Shown one piece after another: positions 51,376 to 62,000 of a DNA stretch of 62,000 nucleotides. Below the pieces are notes generated by a model. The model had not been told where the DNA came from. It saw nothing but the letters and a program-made list of their open reading frames with translations, and did no database searches. The DNA comes from Phoronis australis. Its lineage: Eukaryota > Phoronida > Phoronidae. The stretch is from positions 1-62,000 of the forward strand of contig NMRA01000331.1 in assembly GCA_002633005.1 (NCBI GenBank), written 5' to 3'. Numbering within the stretch: position 1 is the first letter of the stretch; each line of letters begins with the position of its first letter. Position numbers and translations under genes: made by a program.

Positions 51376-54300
51376 AAACAAAACACTGATAGGAAACCTT
51401 TAACGATTACCACCAACTCGACCGGAAGCGAATCAGCTTCACGAACTTATTTAAAGTGGTCTTTTTATTTTATTGAAGGCGTGCAACAATGTAATAACAA
51501 GCCATTATGAAAAACATGTCTAGTGGAAATCAACCTCATACCCTTTGTGATTTATTGATTGGATTATTTTGGATCAACATGCAAAGAGAGTGTGATAGAA
51601 ACGTGACCTTCAGCAATAGCGTAGAGGATTCACAAAAGCGGGGAGTGGGTCACCAGAGCCCCTTAAAAATAACCAACTACATGTATAACTATTTAGGCTT
51701 GAAGCCAATATAAACCATGTTGTTGCTTAACAAACGAAGCCGGAAGTTTCCGCGCCAAGCCAGACGACACCTATATTACAACGACAGGTACATTTTTAGC
51801 ATACTTTCAATTTTCTGCAGTTTCAGGTTGTCAAAGTTAACCTTCCAAGCCTGATCCAAATTACCCGACTTCAGAAACTTTTGCGATCGTGATAAAAATG
51901 TTGATAATCCAAACACGAAATGGGTTGATGTTTTGAAAATTAAAAGGGGTCTGAGACAAGTGCTGATAAAAATGTGACCGGACCCTCGTTTCTTCGGAGT
52001 TTTGACGTTAAACGTCATAAAATACGATTATTATCTTATCTTTAACCTTAGTATCTGCGGCCATCTCGGCCCCTATCTTTGGTTCTGAAACGGGAAAACC
52101 TGGTTTTACATAGATCAATAAAATGCTGTCACATCAGTTTTTGTGTACTGAAAATGGTCAGATTCATCCCCAAGACTCACATTCCAGCGTCAGAAAGTCG
52201 TGTGAACCTTTGATTCAGGGCATCTTTACGATGATTTCCATTAACTGTCAACTCCAGTCTTATTTTCTAGCACGCTACTCACGGGAAACTAGGCGCAAGA
52301 AAGGAAAACAAAGGTAGCGTTCCATGGGCGATAACAATGCGACGCACTTATGCCCGTAGCATGGATGTCGCAAGTTAAACAATAGCTTGAGACCTCCATA
52401 CGACGTCATTTGGCATGGGTAGCATTAAGTTTGCTTACTATTCGGTAAAACAAAGTTGGTGACCTATTGATCTATCTTAGAGTTCCCACCACGCATTTTC
52501 TTCGTTTTCGAGGTTTCAGTTAGCTAATATGAAATGAATACCATAAAATCTAACTAAATATACACTTCTTATATGAAATAGTGATTTTTTTAATTTTGAA
52601 AAAATAGTTATTTCGAAGTTTCCCGCATAATGATGTAATGGGTGAAAGATGTCTGGTCACGTGACCATCAATGGCAAAAGAGGAACCCATCTTGGCTTGT
52701 TTCTTAGTAACAAGTATACTACAGGTGATTAAATCTCTCTATGTAACGCATGTGTTTCATCTTGACTCGTACTTGCTTGAATAAATTTTGGAAAGTGATG
52801 GTATGGACGAACACAAAAAACTGAAAATCGTGTCACAAGACCACAAGTTAGATCGCACGTGTAATCAAAAATTAATGTATTAAACGAAAAATTTAGCTAG
52901 ATCCTTAATTTAGCCAGGTTTCAATTGATCAAAAAATTATTCAACCATAGAATGATATCATGACACCAGACTAAAACGAGGTTCTTTGATAAAATATGCA
53001 CGGCATTAAGTTTACATCAAGGATATCCCACATGCATAGGAATACTGCTGCCGTATCCTATCTCTTATACATTTATCCCATATATATGAACTCATTTGCA
53101 TCGCGGCGATAACTTATTGCCGTGTGCTTTGGCTTGTTGTTATGTGACATATATATGCCAAGCCTACCCGCGCCGGTTAAGCCACAAGATAGCTCGTGAT
53201 GTTTAATAACAAGTAAAAGTTTATCAGAATTTTCAGTTTGTGAAACAATGAATCATTCAATAATATTAAAAGTTCTACGGGAACTTAGAAGCAATCCATC
53301 CGGGAACAGAAAAATTGAAACATTAACTGAACAGTTGTGCGTGCAGCAGAGTGTCGTCTTAGCTTCGATAAATTTCTTAGTTTCCTAGGTATATTTTTGT
53401 GCCTTAGCACCTCGAAATAGTAATGGAAATATGTCCACGTGTTGATCACAACACTGGAAAACAACGGTGGAAACTGTAATGATATGCAGAACTTGAGGTA
53501 AGGACTGTATAGCAACGAGTAAATACATGTATTACGCTCACCAGCGAAGGAGAGTTGAGAATCGCTGCGAACAGATGATTGTGTTGGTTAAAAAACACAT
53601 ATTCGATATCAGATGGCAATTTCCTGTAAATGTCTTAGTTTCATTGCAGATATCCGTATGCATGCACAATAAAATGTTCCCGTATGATTTGAATTATATT
53701 TTTTCTGATTTTGTTGGAGACGCTACTTGCTAGGCAATTGACCCACTTATTAAAACCCAGATTAAAACAAGCGAGTCCTAAAACTCGCTTGATCATCGTG
53801 CGTCATAATTTTCATCGCAGAACTATAGTATAATACCTTTTAGAACAGTAAAATTGCTTTTTCAGGAACGACCCCTTGAATCAATGTTTAGGTAACCCAA
53901 ATGAACGAGACCAATCAAATGTGGCGCCGTACACGCGAATTAATTCAACATAGGAGAGTGCACACCAAACGTGAAATCCGACTTCTGCTGTTGTATACGA
54001 CCTCTACCGTTGTATACGGATTGGCTCGACTTTCCTGTATTTCACAGCAAATAACGTGACTATACAATACCCGTATTTTCACATATATGGGATAAACATG
54101 CAAATGTCACGATCCTAGTTTACGAAAGGTCACATAACTAAAACAGGCGTATATTGTGTCTTCGTACCAGTGCCATGTTCGCAGTCACATTCTTGCCACC
54201 ATTTTAAAACGACGGCGACACGACGTTTACTAGGCCCATAGACAATTCAGAATATTCGTTTCAGTAGAGATAACTCAGGTACGAAAATAGCGCATTGATA

Positions 54301-55315
54301 CTACCATAGAACTCTAGGCCTGGAATTCCAACTCCGATTTCGCGGTCGCTGAGGTTGCATGCATGAGAGTTTTTTGCATTCGCTTGTTCGGGTGTGTGTG
54401 TGTGCTTGCTACGGAATTTACTGTTATCAAAACTTTTTGCAACTTCGCCGTTTTTCAACTGAATTGCATAAGAACCCTATCATTACAAAGCCCTTTGTCA
54501 GTTTTTGATGATTATACCGGAAGCAAAAGATAAATAGTTTAATTGATAAGTAATTATCATTTCGCACACTGGTTTAATTTTTTTATTAAAAAACTAAGAG
54601 TGTTACCAAAATGCAAAAAATAATAGCGTGTACAGGAACCATAAAAAAGGAAACGAACCAGAGAGGTTATATAAATGGTTAGTTAACCAAATAGGGAAAT
54701 AAAGTGTCAATAATTCCAAGGATTTCTACCCAATAAATACAAAGGTTTTAGAATATGGACCCCTCACACTTGCTGAGGATAATTTAGTCAGGCATTCATT
54801 CATAACTATGAATCGTTATATATTATAATTAATTGGACCTTTGGTGCCGCTTAATACATTCTTTAGTAAAAATTCAAAATGCAGTGACATTTACGAAAAA
54901 ATGCGATAAACTACTCCAAGAATCTATACGAAATTTGCAGATAAAGGTTTTCTAATAGATAAAAATGGACAATCGTCTATCACTTAGCTTTGAAAAGTAC
55001 TGTGGATAGCCTAATACTTTATTTGCAGTTTAGGACTTTCCATAAAAGTTCAGAAATAAACTCTTTTCTTCAGAAAGTAGAAGTTAGTGATCTTGATACA
55101 TGAAGTGTATGATACCGTAAACAAGAGACACTAGAACACATTTTTACGATTGTTATGTTACTAAAGAAAGTGGATTCTGGAAAATAACAATATTCATAAA
55201 AAGAGACGATGTTAATTTGAACATCTGTTTCGAAGAACGAAAAAACGGAACAACTGGATTGAAAAGCGGGACTTCAGGATAAAAACCGCTTGTCACCAAG
55301 AATCGTGTTTACACA
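51376..55315. other. Upstream sequence, nothing recognised
   Basis: I searched the minus strand here for upstream NPR ectodomain exons (the FGPxCxY stretch and the signal peptide) and found none. Frames such as 53285-53515 lack known motifs. Confidence 0.45.
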
Positions 55316-55451
55316 GTTAAAACTGAGCCGAGGACCTTGATACCCGACTCAAAAGCCTAGCAGAGTGCCCCGGAGTGACTTGAACCCACGACCATGAATT
55401 TGAATAAAGGAAGCAGAGTCACTTATCACACTTAAGGCCACACTGTCTCCT
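55316..55451 (-). repeat. tRNA-derived SINE, copy 2
   Basis: The minus strand begins aggagacagtgtggcctta and contains the B box ggttcaagtca and the 3' body ggctcagttttaac, parallel to the copy at 9783-9907. It differs by substitutions and a small insertion between the boxes. Confidence 0.7.
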
Positions 55452-56375
55452 CAAAGACTGGAGGGGATCCATAACTAATTTCTTCAGTTATTCCTTCAAA
55501 ATGACTTAGCCTCATTCAATGACAGATCCATAGATCCGAAAACTATTCCAGCCCATAAAGGGTGGCCGACTCAAATACGAAGAAAATGTGCGAAAAAAAG
55601 TTACTCTACCCGACAAACATTTTCGAAATTTGTTAATTTCATCACTTATGATTGTGAATTTACACTTCTTACTTTGTAGAAATGTTATCATAAAACAATG
55701 CAATCATGTTAAGTAACATTGAAAAAACACTTTGAAATCGTAACCTTTACCTTTAACTCGTAAGGTGGTTCAAAATTTAACGGGTTGCAGGTCACTAAAG
55801 GTCACGCCCTGGGTCTAGCAAGCGTTTCAAAACACTATTATAGTAAAACATAGCTTAAATTTATACTGTATGTCACCTACTAGAGCAATTAACGAGTGTC
55901 TGACTTTATACTTCAAGAAATGATCGTTAACCTGTTTTTGTGACATAAACAAAGCTACGGCATGTACGAGCATGTAAACATCATGTCAGGCAGATATTCA
56001 GTGTTGGTGCGAATAAACACTGTTTGTAAAAACATCTGCTGGAATTTTTTAACTTATTATTACGTGTCTACGTAGATCGTTAAAAAGGTATAGTTGGTAA
56101 GTCTCTGGCGATCAAGGAGTCACATATACCACACCTCATATTTCTTTTAACACATTATAGTTAGCAAAAATTAAGAATTGTTTTTCGACAACTTCAACTG
56201 ATTTCAATTACGTGTAGCACATAACTTAATCGGTCATTTCCAGACTTTTTGATTTGTCACGCTTTTAGCAGTTCTGAACACGGGTATCCTGTTGTACGCA
56301 CCTAATTCATGCTCATGGTCTATTTTTCTTCAAACAATGAAATATCGGCCGTGTTAATAATAGCATTGATAATAG

Positions 56376-56430
56376 TAGTGGTGGTGGTGGTGGTGGTGGT
56401 GGTGGCGGCGGTGGTGGCGGCGGTGGTGGT
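56376..56430 (+). repeat. GGT/GGC trinucleotide repeat
   Basis: About 55 bp of gtg/gcg triplets. It translates as poly-Val/Ala on plus and poly-His on minus; neither is supported as a protein. Confidence 0.9.
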
Positions 56431-56555
56431 ATCTAATGGGCATCTCCCGTACACACCTATATTCGACAGACAGTTGATAAGATATCACTTCCGTTGCTTT
56501 ATGAATACACGTATTCAGAGCAAGCCAGGATCCTTGTTTTTCAAAATGTACTCGG

Positions 56556-56616
56556 CGCTGGAGGAGGGCGAGAGAGGGGGAGAGATAGAGAGAGGGGGGT
56601 GAGAGGGAGAGAGAGT
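56556..56616 (+). repeat. GA-rich microsatellite
   Basis: gagagggggagagatagaga and similar purine-only units. Simple sequence. Confidence 0.85.
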
Positions 56617-57366
56617 GTGACATTTTAATTCACATTAGACATAATACAATGCTTAATAAATAGTAAATTAAATTATGAGACCTGAAGATTTCCCATTGCT
56701 ATCAAAGAAGGTCACTTTTACAAAAATAAACAAGTGAAGTAGCGCTAACGACCAGGAAGTGGACTGACACAGTTCTGAGGTCTTCGGAATATTAGACATC
56801 ATTACATATGAAGCAGTTGGAAATATGACAAATCGGACCGTAGTTGTTAATTATGAAATGTCTTAAAACTTGTAGAATGCCTGAAGAGACTGGGTTTTTA
56901 TTCTATTTAGAGCAGAGATTGGTATTTCGAAGCTCTTAATGGCAATTTGTTCGACAGGGGAATTAAAATTTTGGCTTGTGTAGTTATAACACTGCAGAAT
57001 ATCAGTTCAAGAACGCAGGAGTTCTAATGCTCCTGATTGGTTTATATTGGATCGGTCTAATACAGAGGTTGTTTGTGCAAAAATACTTAGGTAGGTTTTT
57101 TAACCAATCGCATACAATAATCGGTTTCATTGCGTGAGACGGTGCACTGATATAGGCTAAAAGTTTTTGTTTAAATTAAGATTGAGACTTTTTTAAACAA
57201 ACTACAAAACATATCGCCAAACGTTCTGCCCTTGACACAGTAAATCGTGGACAGCCAGAAACCCTAGCCATAACTTGCTATTAACGAAGACACAATGAAA
57301 TAAAAACATGACCCAACATTATACATGAACATTCGGTCGCCAAATCAGTTGTAAACCCACGTTATT

Positions 57367-57536
57367 AGCCTGACATGGGCAAAACAACCGTTAAATAATC
57401 CATTTCATTATTCAACGCGTGTTGAATAACATTTTCGAAGGAACCCGAGGCCGGATTCGAACCCGCCAAAATGCTATTCAACACGTGTTGAATAATTAAA
57501 TGGGTACTTTAACAGTTGTATTGATCATGTCAGGCT
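57367..57536. mobile_element. Palindromic element with a tRNA B box at its centre
   Basis: The arms agcctgacatg and catgtcaggct form the outer ends, then aacaaccgttaaataatcca pairs with tgggtactttaacagttgta, and cattattcaacgcgtgttga with tcaacacgtgttgaataatt. The loop at about 57437-57467 is acccgaggccggattcgaac, which read on the minus strand has a B box ggttcgaatcc-like core. The right half also matches the tail of the tRNA-like repeat at 6838-6900. Confidence 0.7.
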
Positions 57537-58179
57537 GACAATGTGGTACAAACAATACGTATGTACATCCGTACCCTGGCTTAGATATGAACGCATGGTA
57601 AATATTCGTAACGCCTGCAGTAAGCCCTCATTTCATATGTTTTTGCCTGGTAAAAGAACAGATAAACGAGCAAAAAAACACTTTATCGCTCACAGCACAC
57701 AACACCTGAGGTGACGAGACTCATTCTGACACATTGACTAACTGCGCACATACGTAAGCTCAATATTATTTGTTATTCAACTGATCAACGACATCACAGA
57801 GGTAATTTGCCGGCATCTTGGATTTTCCATAGTCGCCGACGGAATCTCATTTTTTATTTACGTTTTGGTTGGCTGTTCCACTAAAAAATCGTAGCATTTG
57901 TGTGAATGGTGTCAATTCAGGGCACACATACGTTTGGGAAAAGGGTCGATTTATTAAATGCGTATTTTACGTCCCGATATTGACCAATGTCAGATAAAGA
58001 TGGAATCTAGATTCCTTTATTGTATTTATGAAATTTGTGTATAGATTTCTCAGTTGCTCCAACCACCCATCCTCCTTTAGTATTGCGCGTTACAGTTAGA
58101 CCAAAAATTTCATTCAATCACTGTTGCGTGCTTCAGTTTTCTAATACCTAAAAAATCGGCTACGTACTGTTGTGGCTCA

Positions 58180-58410
58180 AGAATTTTAAAATTGCCCAGG
58201 GGGCACAGGGGTAGCTGGATACATCCGAAAGTTTGCTGATGGCGTCCCATCTATAAAAGGAACACATGTGCAAAATTCCATGAACATTCGTCAAAGGATG
58301 TTGGAGATAGAGCATAAAAAGCCGGAAACCGGACGGACGCCAGACGGACGCCAGACGGACGCCGGCGGACGGGGATGATGTCATAATGCGTCCGCACATA
58401 AATAAATAGC
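58180..58410 (+). repeat. CTCF-motif repeat, single unit D
   Basis: One copy of the array A type: gcccagggggcacaggggta, gatacatccgaaag, cccatctataaaaggaacac, tgcaaaattccatgaac, then several gacggacgcc units and aatgcgtccgcacataaata. The two minus-strand frames here are repeat artefacts. Confidence 0.7.
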
Positions 58411-58614
58411 AAATTGTCTCCATACCTTAACATGTTTTCCTAAGCCATGTTATGCGCATTAATAAATGCATCAAGTTTACAATATTCTATAAGAGAATGC
58501 ATGAAAAAGTCAACAGCTACCAAAAGGGGCGACTCAAAACTCAATAATCAAATGCTTCCTGTATTTTGACATCAAAGCCATTTTTTGTGCATTGATAAAT
58601 GCAACTAACTACAT

Positions 58615-59045
58615 CTTAGTGCCATCTCCCTTTGATCGTTTGACCACGGCACCAGGAGGGGCAGCGATCGAATGTTGGATGTCAACCAACTAACTACACG
58701 CCACATGCTGTTTCGCTTTGGACCGTTTGACCACCAGGTGGGGCAGCTATTGCATGTTGGATGTCAATCACTTCACCCTTTGATCGTTTGACCACCAGGC
58801 GGAGCAGCTATTGGTAGTTGGTTGTCCTAACAGTTACCACCAACTCAATGCCTGTGTTTCATCCTTTCGCTTCCTTTTCACCGCCAGATATAGTACCTGT
58901 GTACGCAGCCAACTTAGTTTCTCTGTGAGAATGAAATTTCTCCTCCAGGTGGAGCAGCTACTGGTATTTATAAACGCAAACACGATCTGTTACTGATCAG
59001 TGTTTTTCCCTTCCAGATGGAGCAACCAGTTTACCTGGTTGTTTA
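58615..59045 (+). repeat. Tandem repeat with CCACCAGGTGGRGCAGC motifs
   Basis: Five same-orientation cores are visible: caccaggaggggcagc, ccaccaggtggggcagc, ccaccaggcggagcagc, ctccaggtggagcagc and ttccagatggagcaac. The first units also share ctttgatcgtttgacc before the core and gcatgttggatgtcaa after it. They are unlike the 142-bp arrays outside the core. Confidence 0.7.
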
Positions 59046-59360
59046 ACCATTTCTGGATACCAGTGGCACGTGCTTTGCAATTTGTTGGTTGCCATCCGAG
59101 TAAGGTGTACACCTAACTAGTTTGTTGACATCCATGTAACATTCTAATGTACATGTAGGTCAGGATCATGCATGATCTTGCGTTTTCACGAGGTTCTTTC
59201 ACCCACGCAACGCACGCCGAGCATGGTCCTTTTCTCCGACAAGACTATTCACATCGAATTGGGTATTCCATGGAGACTAGAATTGAAAAATTGTAAGTCA
59301 GGAAACGTTTTTAGTAAATAGGTATCTCAACGGAGAGTGTACTGCCAATGGCAAATCTAC

Positions 59361-59464
59361 CTGCTTTTTTAATCGGATTGGGAGGCAGGGACTTCCATGC
59401 ATTGTCCCATATCCACTTGACAGTACTTTGGCCGGACAAGCTTACTAGTACGACCTGATCACTC
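59361..59464 (-). other. Exon-like open segment, unidentified
   Basis: A possible acceptor cctgcAG and donor AAAGCAG|GTAGAT enclose 104 nt open in one frame on the minus strand, phase 1-1. The peptide includes VVLVSLSGQSTVKWIWDNAW and KSLPPNPIKKA. I recognise no family and it does not resemble the NPR ectodomain. It is listed because it lies upstream of exon a on the same strand. Confidence 0.15.
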
Positions 59465-61019
59465 CTGCAGGCTCACCGCTGGAGAGGCTCTCGAATTTAG
59501 AGCCGAAAGTTTCAAAGAAATTGTACTGATGATGACGACGGCGCCACGGAAACGCCAATAATTTTTCCTATTGCTTTTAGCAACTATGCATGACCGTTGG
59601 TATAGCTGTCACACCGACAACGGTTTGTATCACGCACACAGGGTCGATTAAATAAACTAATTTTCTTTCGAGCGGTAACAGACAAGCGGCTAGGAATCAC
59701 ATCAATTTGAACCGCCCTGCGGGCAATTGTAAGTAAAGATTACGGTAAACGCATTATATGGATGTCTTGTTGTTGGTGCCCCCGGGTCAAGATTCGCCAG
59801 CCTGTTTGCTGTGGGCACGTACATGCAAATGAACATATCTCATATAAGCGCGTACTCTTCCACAGTTTGTGCTTCTATCAAACGTTTTAAAAAGAGCCCT
59901 GTGGCTTACGAAATCTGCCGTGTATCACGTTGTTTCCCCAGTGGTTTTCCACAAGTTTGCAATGACTGACGTTGTTATGAAAACAAAAGTTTTAGAAGCG
60001 ATAACTGATTTTTAATAAGAAATACACCAGCAGTATATGGCTACACCTCTGCATATGGCTTTATGATTTTCTCCATCCTGAAATGCATCGAATAAATCCA
60101 TTGGTATGTTGATATTGCTATAACCCACTGCTTTTGCTTATTGTTCACTGCAAGGAATCGAGTGAAATTAATCGAAATGATAATAGAAAATGCTTCTAAA
60201 CTCATCTGTATACGCGTACCTGTATCTTTATCTGCAGTTGTATGAACAACAAACGAGTGTTAAAATACACTGGGACTTTTTCCATGTTACCTAACGGCCA
60301 TTCTGTCCATCCATTCAAAACAACGTGATTTATTATGTGGGCAAAATAAATATGTCGGTACTAGCTGATGACAGCATTTCCAGACAATGGATTCAGTCAT
60401 GCCAGAATTCCTAGCACAAAACAAACATGATGGATATCGTCCAATGGTCAATTAATTGCACATGCAACTGGATCCCTCACACGCATGCCTACGTCGCCTC
60501 CATAGGAATGAAGACAAAAGGCGAGTTGAGGGAGTTTATTGCAGAACGCGTAGCCAGTCAGCCCCGTTGATCTTTCACGAATACACCTTGAACGTCCCAG
60601 ATAGTAAATACTAAGCGAAAAAATGAATTATTTTTAAATAAATTACTTTACTAATCAAAGCTACTGTAAGAGGGTGACATTTCAATCAAATTACAAAAAA
60701 TAATCATTCGTTACCGTTTCATTGCCTGTTGTAAGTTTGGGTTATTGATATATACTTGGTCTTTGAAATGTCCGTCTTTGAAATAGCCCCAAAAATAACA
60801 TAAGCAACGCAAGCCATTGACGTATACCCGCGGTGCACCACAAACGCTACGTTTCTTGAAGAAATTACGCTGTATCAGTTGCATGAAACAACAATTTGAC
60901 TGTACTAGTCAGAATTGACAAAAAGCATTTGTACCTCACCTTATAAAATAACATCAAGTCAAACAGTTTATAAATAATCATTTTCAATATTTGCAGCAAA
61001 AAATATGACATTACCTCCA
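59465..61019. other. Upstream sequence, nothing recognised
   Basis: AT-rich sequence with no supported exon, RNA gene or repeat family seen. Confidence 0.45.
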
Positions 61020-61775
61020 AAATGGAACGGCCACTAGGTGGTGCTTTCGTAGACCTACTGAGTCAAATCTTCCTGAAATTGGTTGGTACCATTGCATTGC
61101 TGTCATGTATCTTTGTATCAAACTTTGGTTGGAATCTGACAATTGCTTTTAAAATTATTATCCACAAGCGCTATCCTTCCCAAAAAAATAAAAAGCACCT
61201 TGTTAAGACAAAAATACCCAATAGGAGGTGCTTCAATAGTGAAATTCACCCAAAATCTACACATTGTTGTCGCATACATTTCTGTTGAATTTTATCTAAA
61301 TGCATCCATAAGTCCTTTCTATGTGGTCAGGAACCAATCTCCCTCCCAACTACTGATAATCCTCATCCCTGGCCACGGGGACAGGGAAAATTGAAAAGTG
61401 GCATTACCTAGTGATTCCCTACACCCTAGTGCCAAATTTCTTCAAAATACGACCACGAGTTCCCGAGATATCGAGGAGACATATGGACAACAGGATAAAA
61501 CGGCTACTAGGGACGCTGCAGTAGTCAAAATTGCCCGAAAATCGAAACTCTTCAATTGGTTATCTAGATAGTATCCGCAAACGCCTTACTCTCCAAAAGT
61601 ACTGTCTAAAAAGTCTAGTCGAAACAATAATGGTCACTAGACGGCGCTGCAATGGTTGCATCTACCTCAACATGGACTGGTGTCGGCGCTTTGTCGTCAC
61701 AAACTTCTGAGTCAAGTTTCGTCAAATTTCGGCTATCCGTTCTTTAGATATCACCCAGATCTCGCCCCCGAAAAA
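61020..61775 (+). repeat. 142-bp periodic repeat with CTCF-like motifs, array E
   Basis: Cores gccactaggtggtgc (61031), cccaataggaggtgc (61217), gctactagggacgctgcag (61503) and tcactagacggcgctg (61633) are each followed by the body type of array C (gtcaaattt, ctatccgttctttagatatc). Open frames at 61022-61394 cross these units and are not supported as genes. Confidence 0.7.
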
Positions 61776-62000
61776 TAGACTAGAGAAAACCAGGATGGAA
61801 ATTTTCAGTGCCAAGACCGTCGACTTGTTAAATCTATAGCCATGTACGTCGACAGTTGTTTTTTAAAGATAAAAGTTCTCTCCATATTAATCACTACCAA
61901 CGTATTTGTGACGTTCTAGAAAGCTTTTCTCTTATTCTGTCGAATTAATTTGGCAACTCCTTGAAATCTACAGCCATCAAGATGTTCAATTGATATAAAG

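Noticed and set aside
56309-56623. Open frames with poly-Val/Ala (plus) and poly-His (minus)
   Set aside because: They are translations of the GGT/GGC repeat and the GA-rich tract.

Overview
The window looks like AT-rich, intron-rich, repeat-dense genomic DNA from an invertebrate animal. The coding signal is a chain of small exons with GT/AG borders and long introns. The rest is mostly decayed retroelements, tRNA-derived SINEs, fold-back elements and periodic dispersed repeats. The natriuretic-peptide-receptor type of gene and the style of the dispersed repeats suggest a marine deuterostome such as a hemichordate, echinoderm or cephalochordate. That placement is an inference from sequence style only.

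One clear protein gene occupies most of the window on the minus strand. Thirteen exons between 49678 and 5857 join in matching phase into an uninterrupted 1560-nt (about 520-residue) stretch of a membrane receptor guanylyl cyclase of the natriuretic peptide receptor family. In order they encode the C-terminal half of the ligand-binding domain (49678-18170), a single transmembrane helix (17569-17485), the juxtamembrane segment and phosphorylation-site region (17155-15074), and the kinase-homology pseudokinase domain (12525-5857). The signal peptide and N-terminal half of the ectodomain were not found upstream. The end of the kinase-homology domain, the dimerisation helix and the cyclase domain were not found downstream and presumably lie beyond the window's low-coordinate end. 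The longest intron is 18.0 kb (31550-49566).

The introns and flanks hold mobile-element debris. 6.7-9.2 kb: a tRNA-like element, a Penelope-like GIY-YIG fragment with a duplicated segment, and scrambled Ty3/Gypsy pol pieces. 13.2-14.1 kb: a tandem array of about 112 bp. 15.7-16.75 kb: a 1070-bp element with 15-bp inverted ends and TTAA on both sides. 19.0-19.75 kb: another tandem array. 20.2-26.7 kb: two inverted copies of a long repeat bracketing a decayed ORF, a minisatellite pair and a roughly 142-bp periodic repeat. 31.6-32.05 kb: a 430-bp fold-back element. 33.7-36.8 kb: a LINE reverse-transcriptase fragment, then an LTR and a broken gag-protease region. 39.4-43.7 kb: a solo copy of the same LTR in the opposite orientation, with a 5-bp target duplication, split by about 3.4 kb of other DNA.

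The most unusual signal is a dispersed repeat (about 22.7, 45.1, 50.3, 61.0 kb, plus a related array at 58.6 kb) that carries a CTCF-like CCACYAGGKGGCRS motif about once per 142 bp. Also notable are a long palindrome built round a tRNA-type B box (57.4 kb) and a CUB-like exon fragment inside the DNA that splits the solo LTR. No CRISPR array, rRNA gene, intact tRNA gene or prokaryote-type operon was seen.
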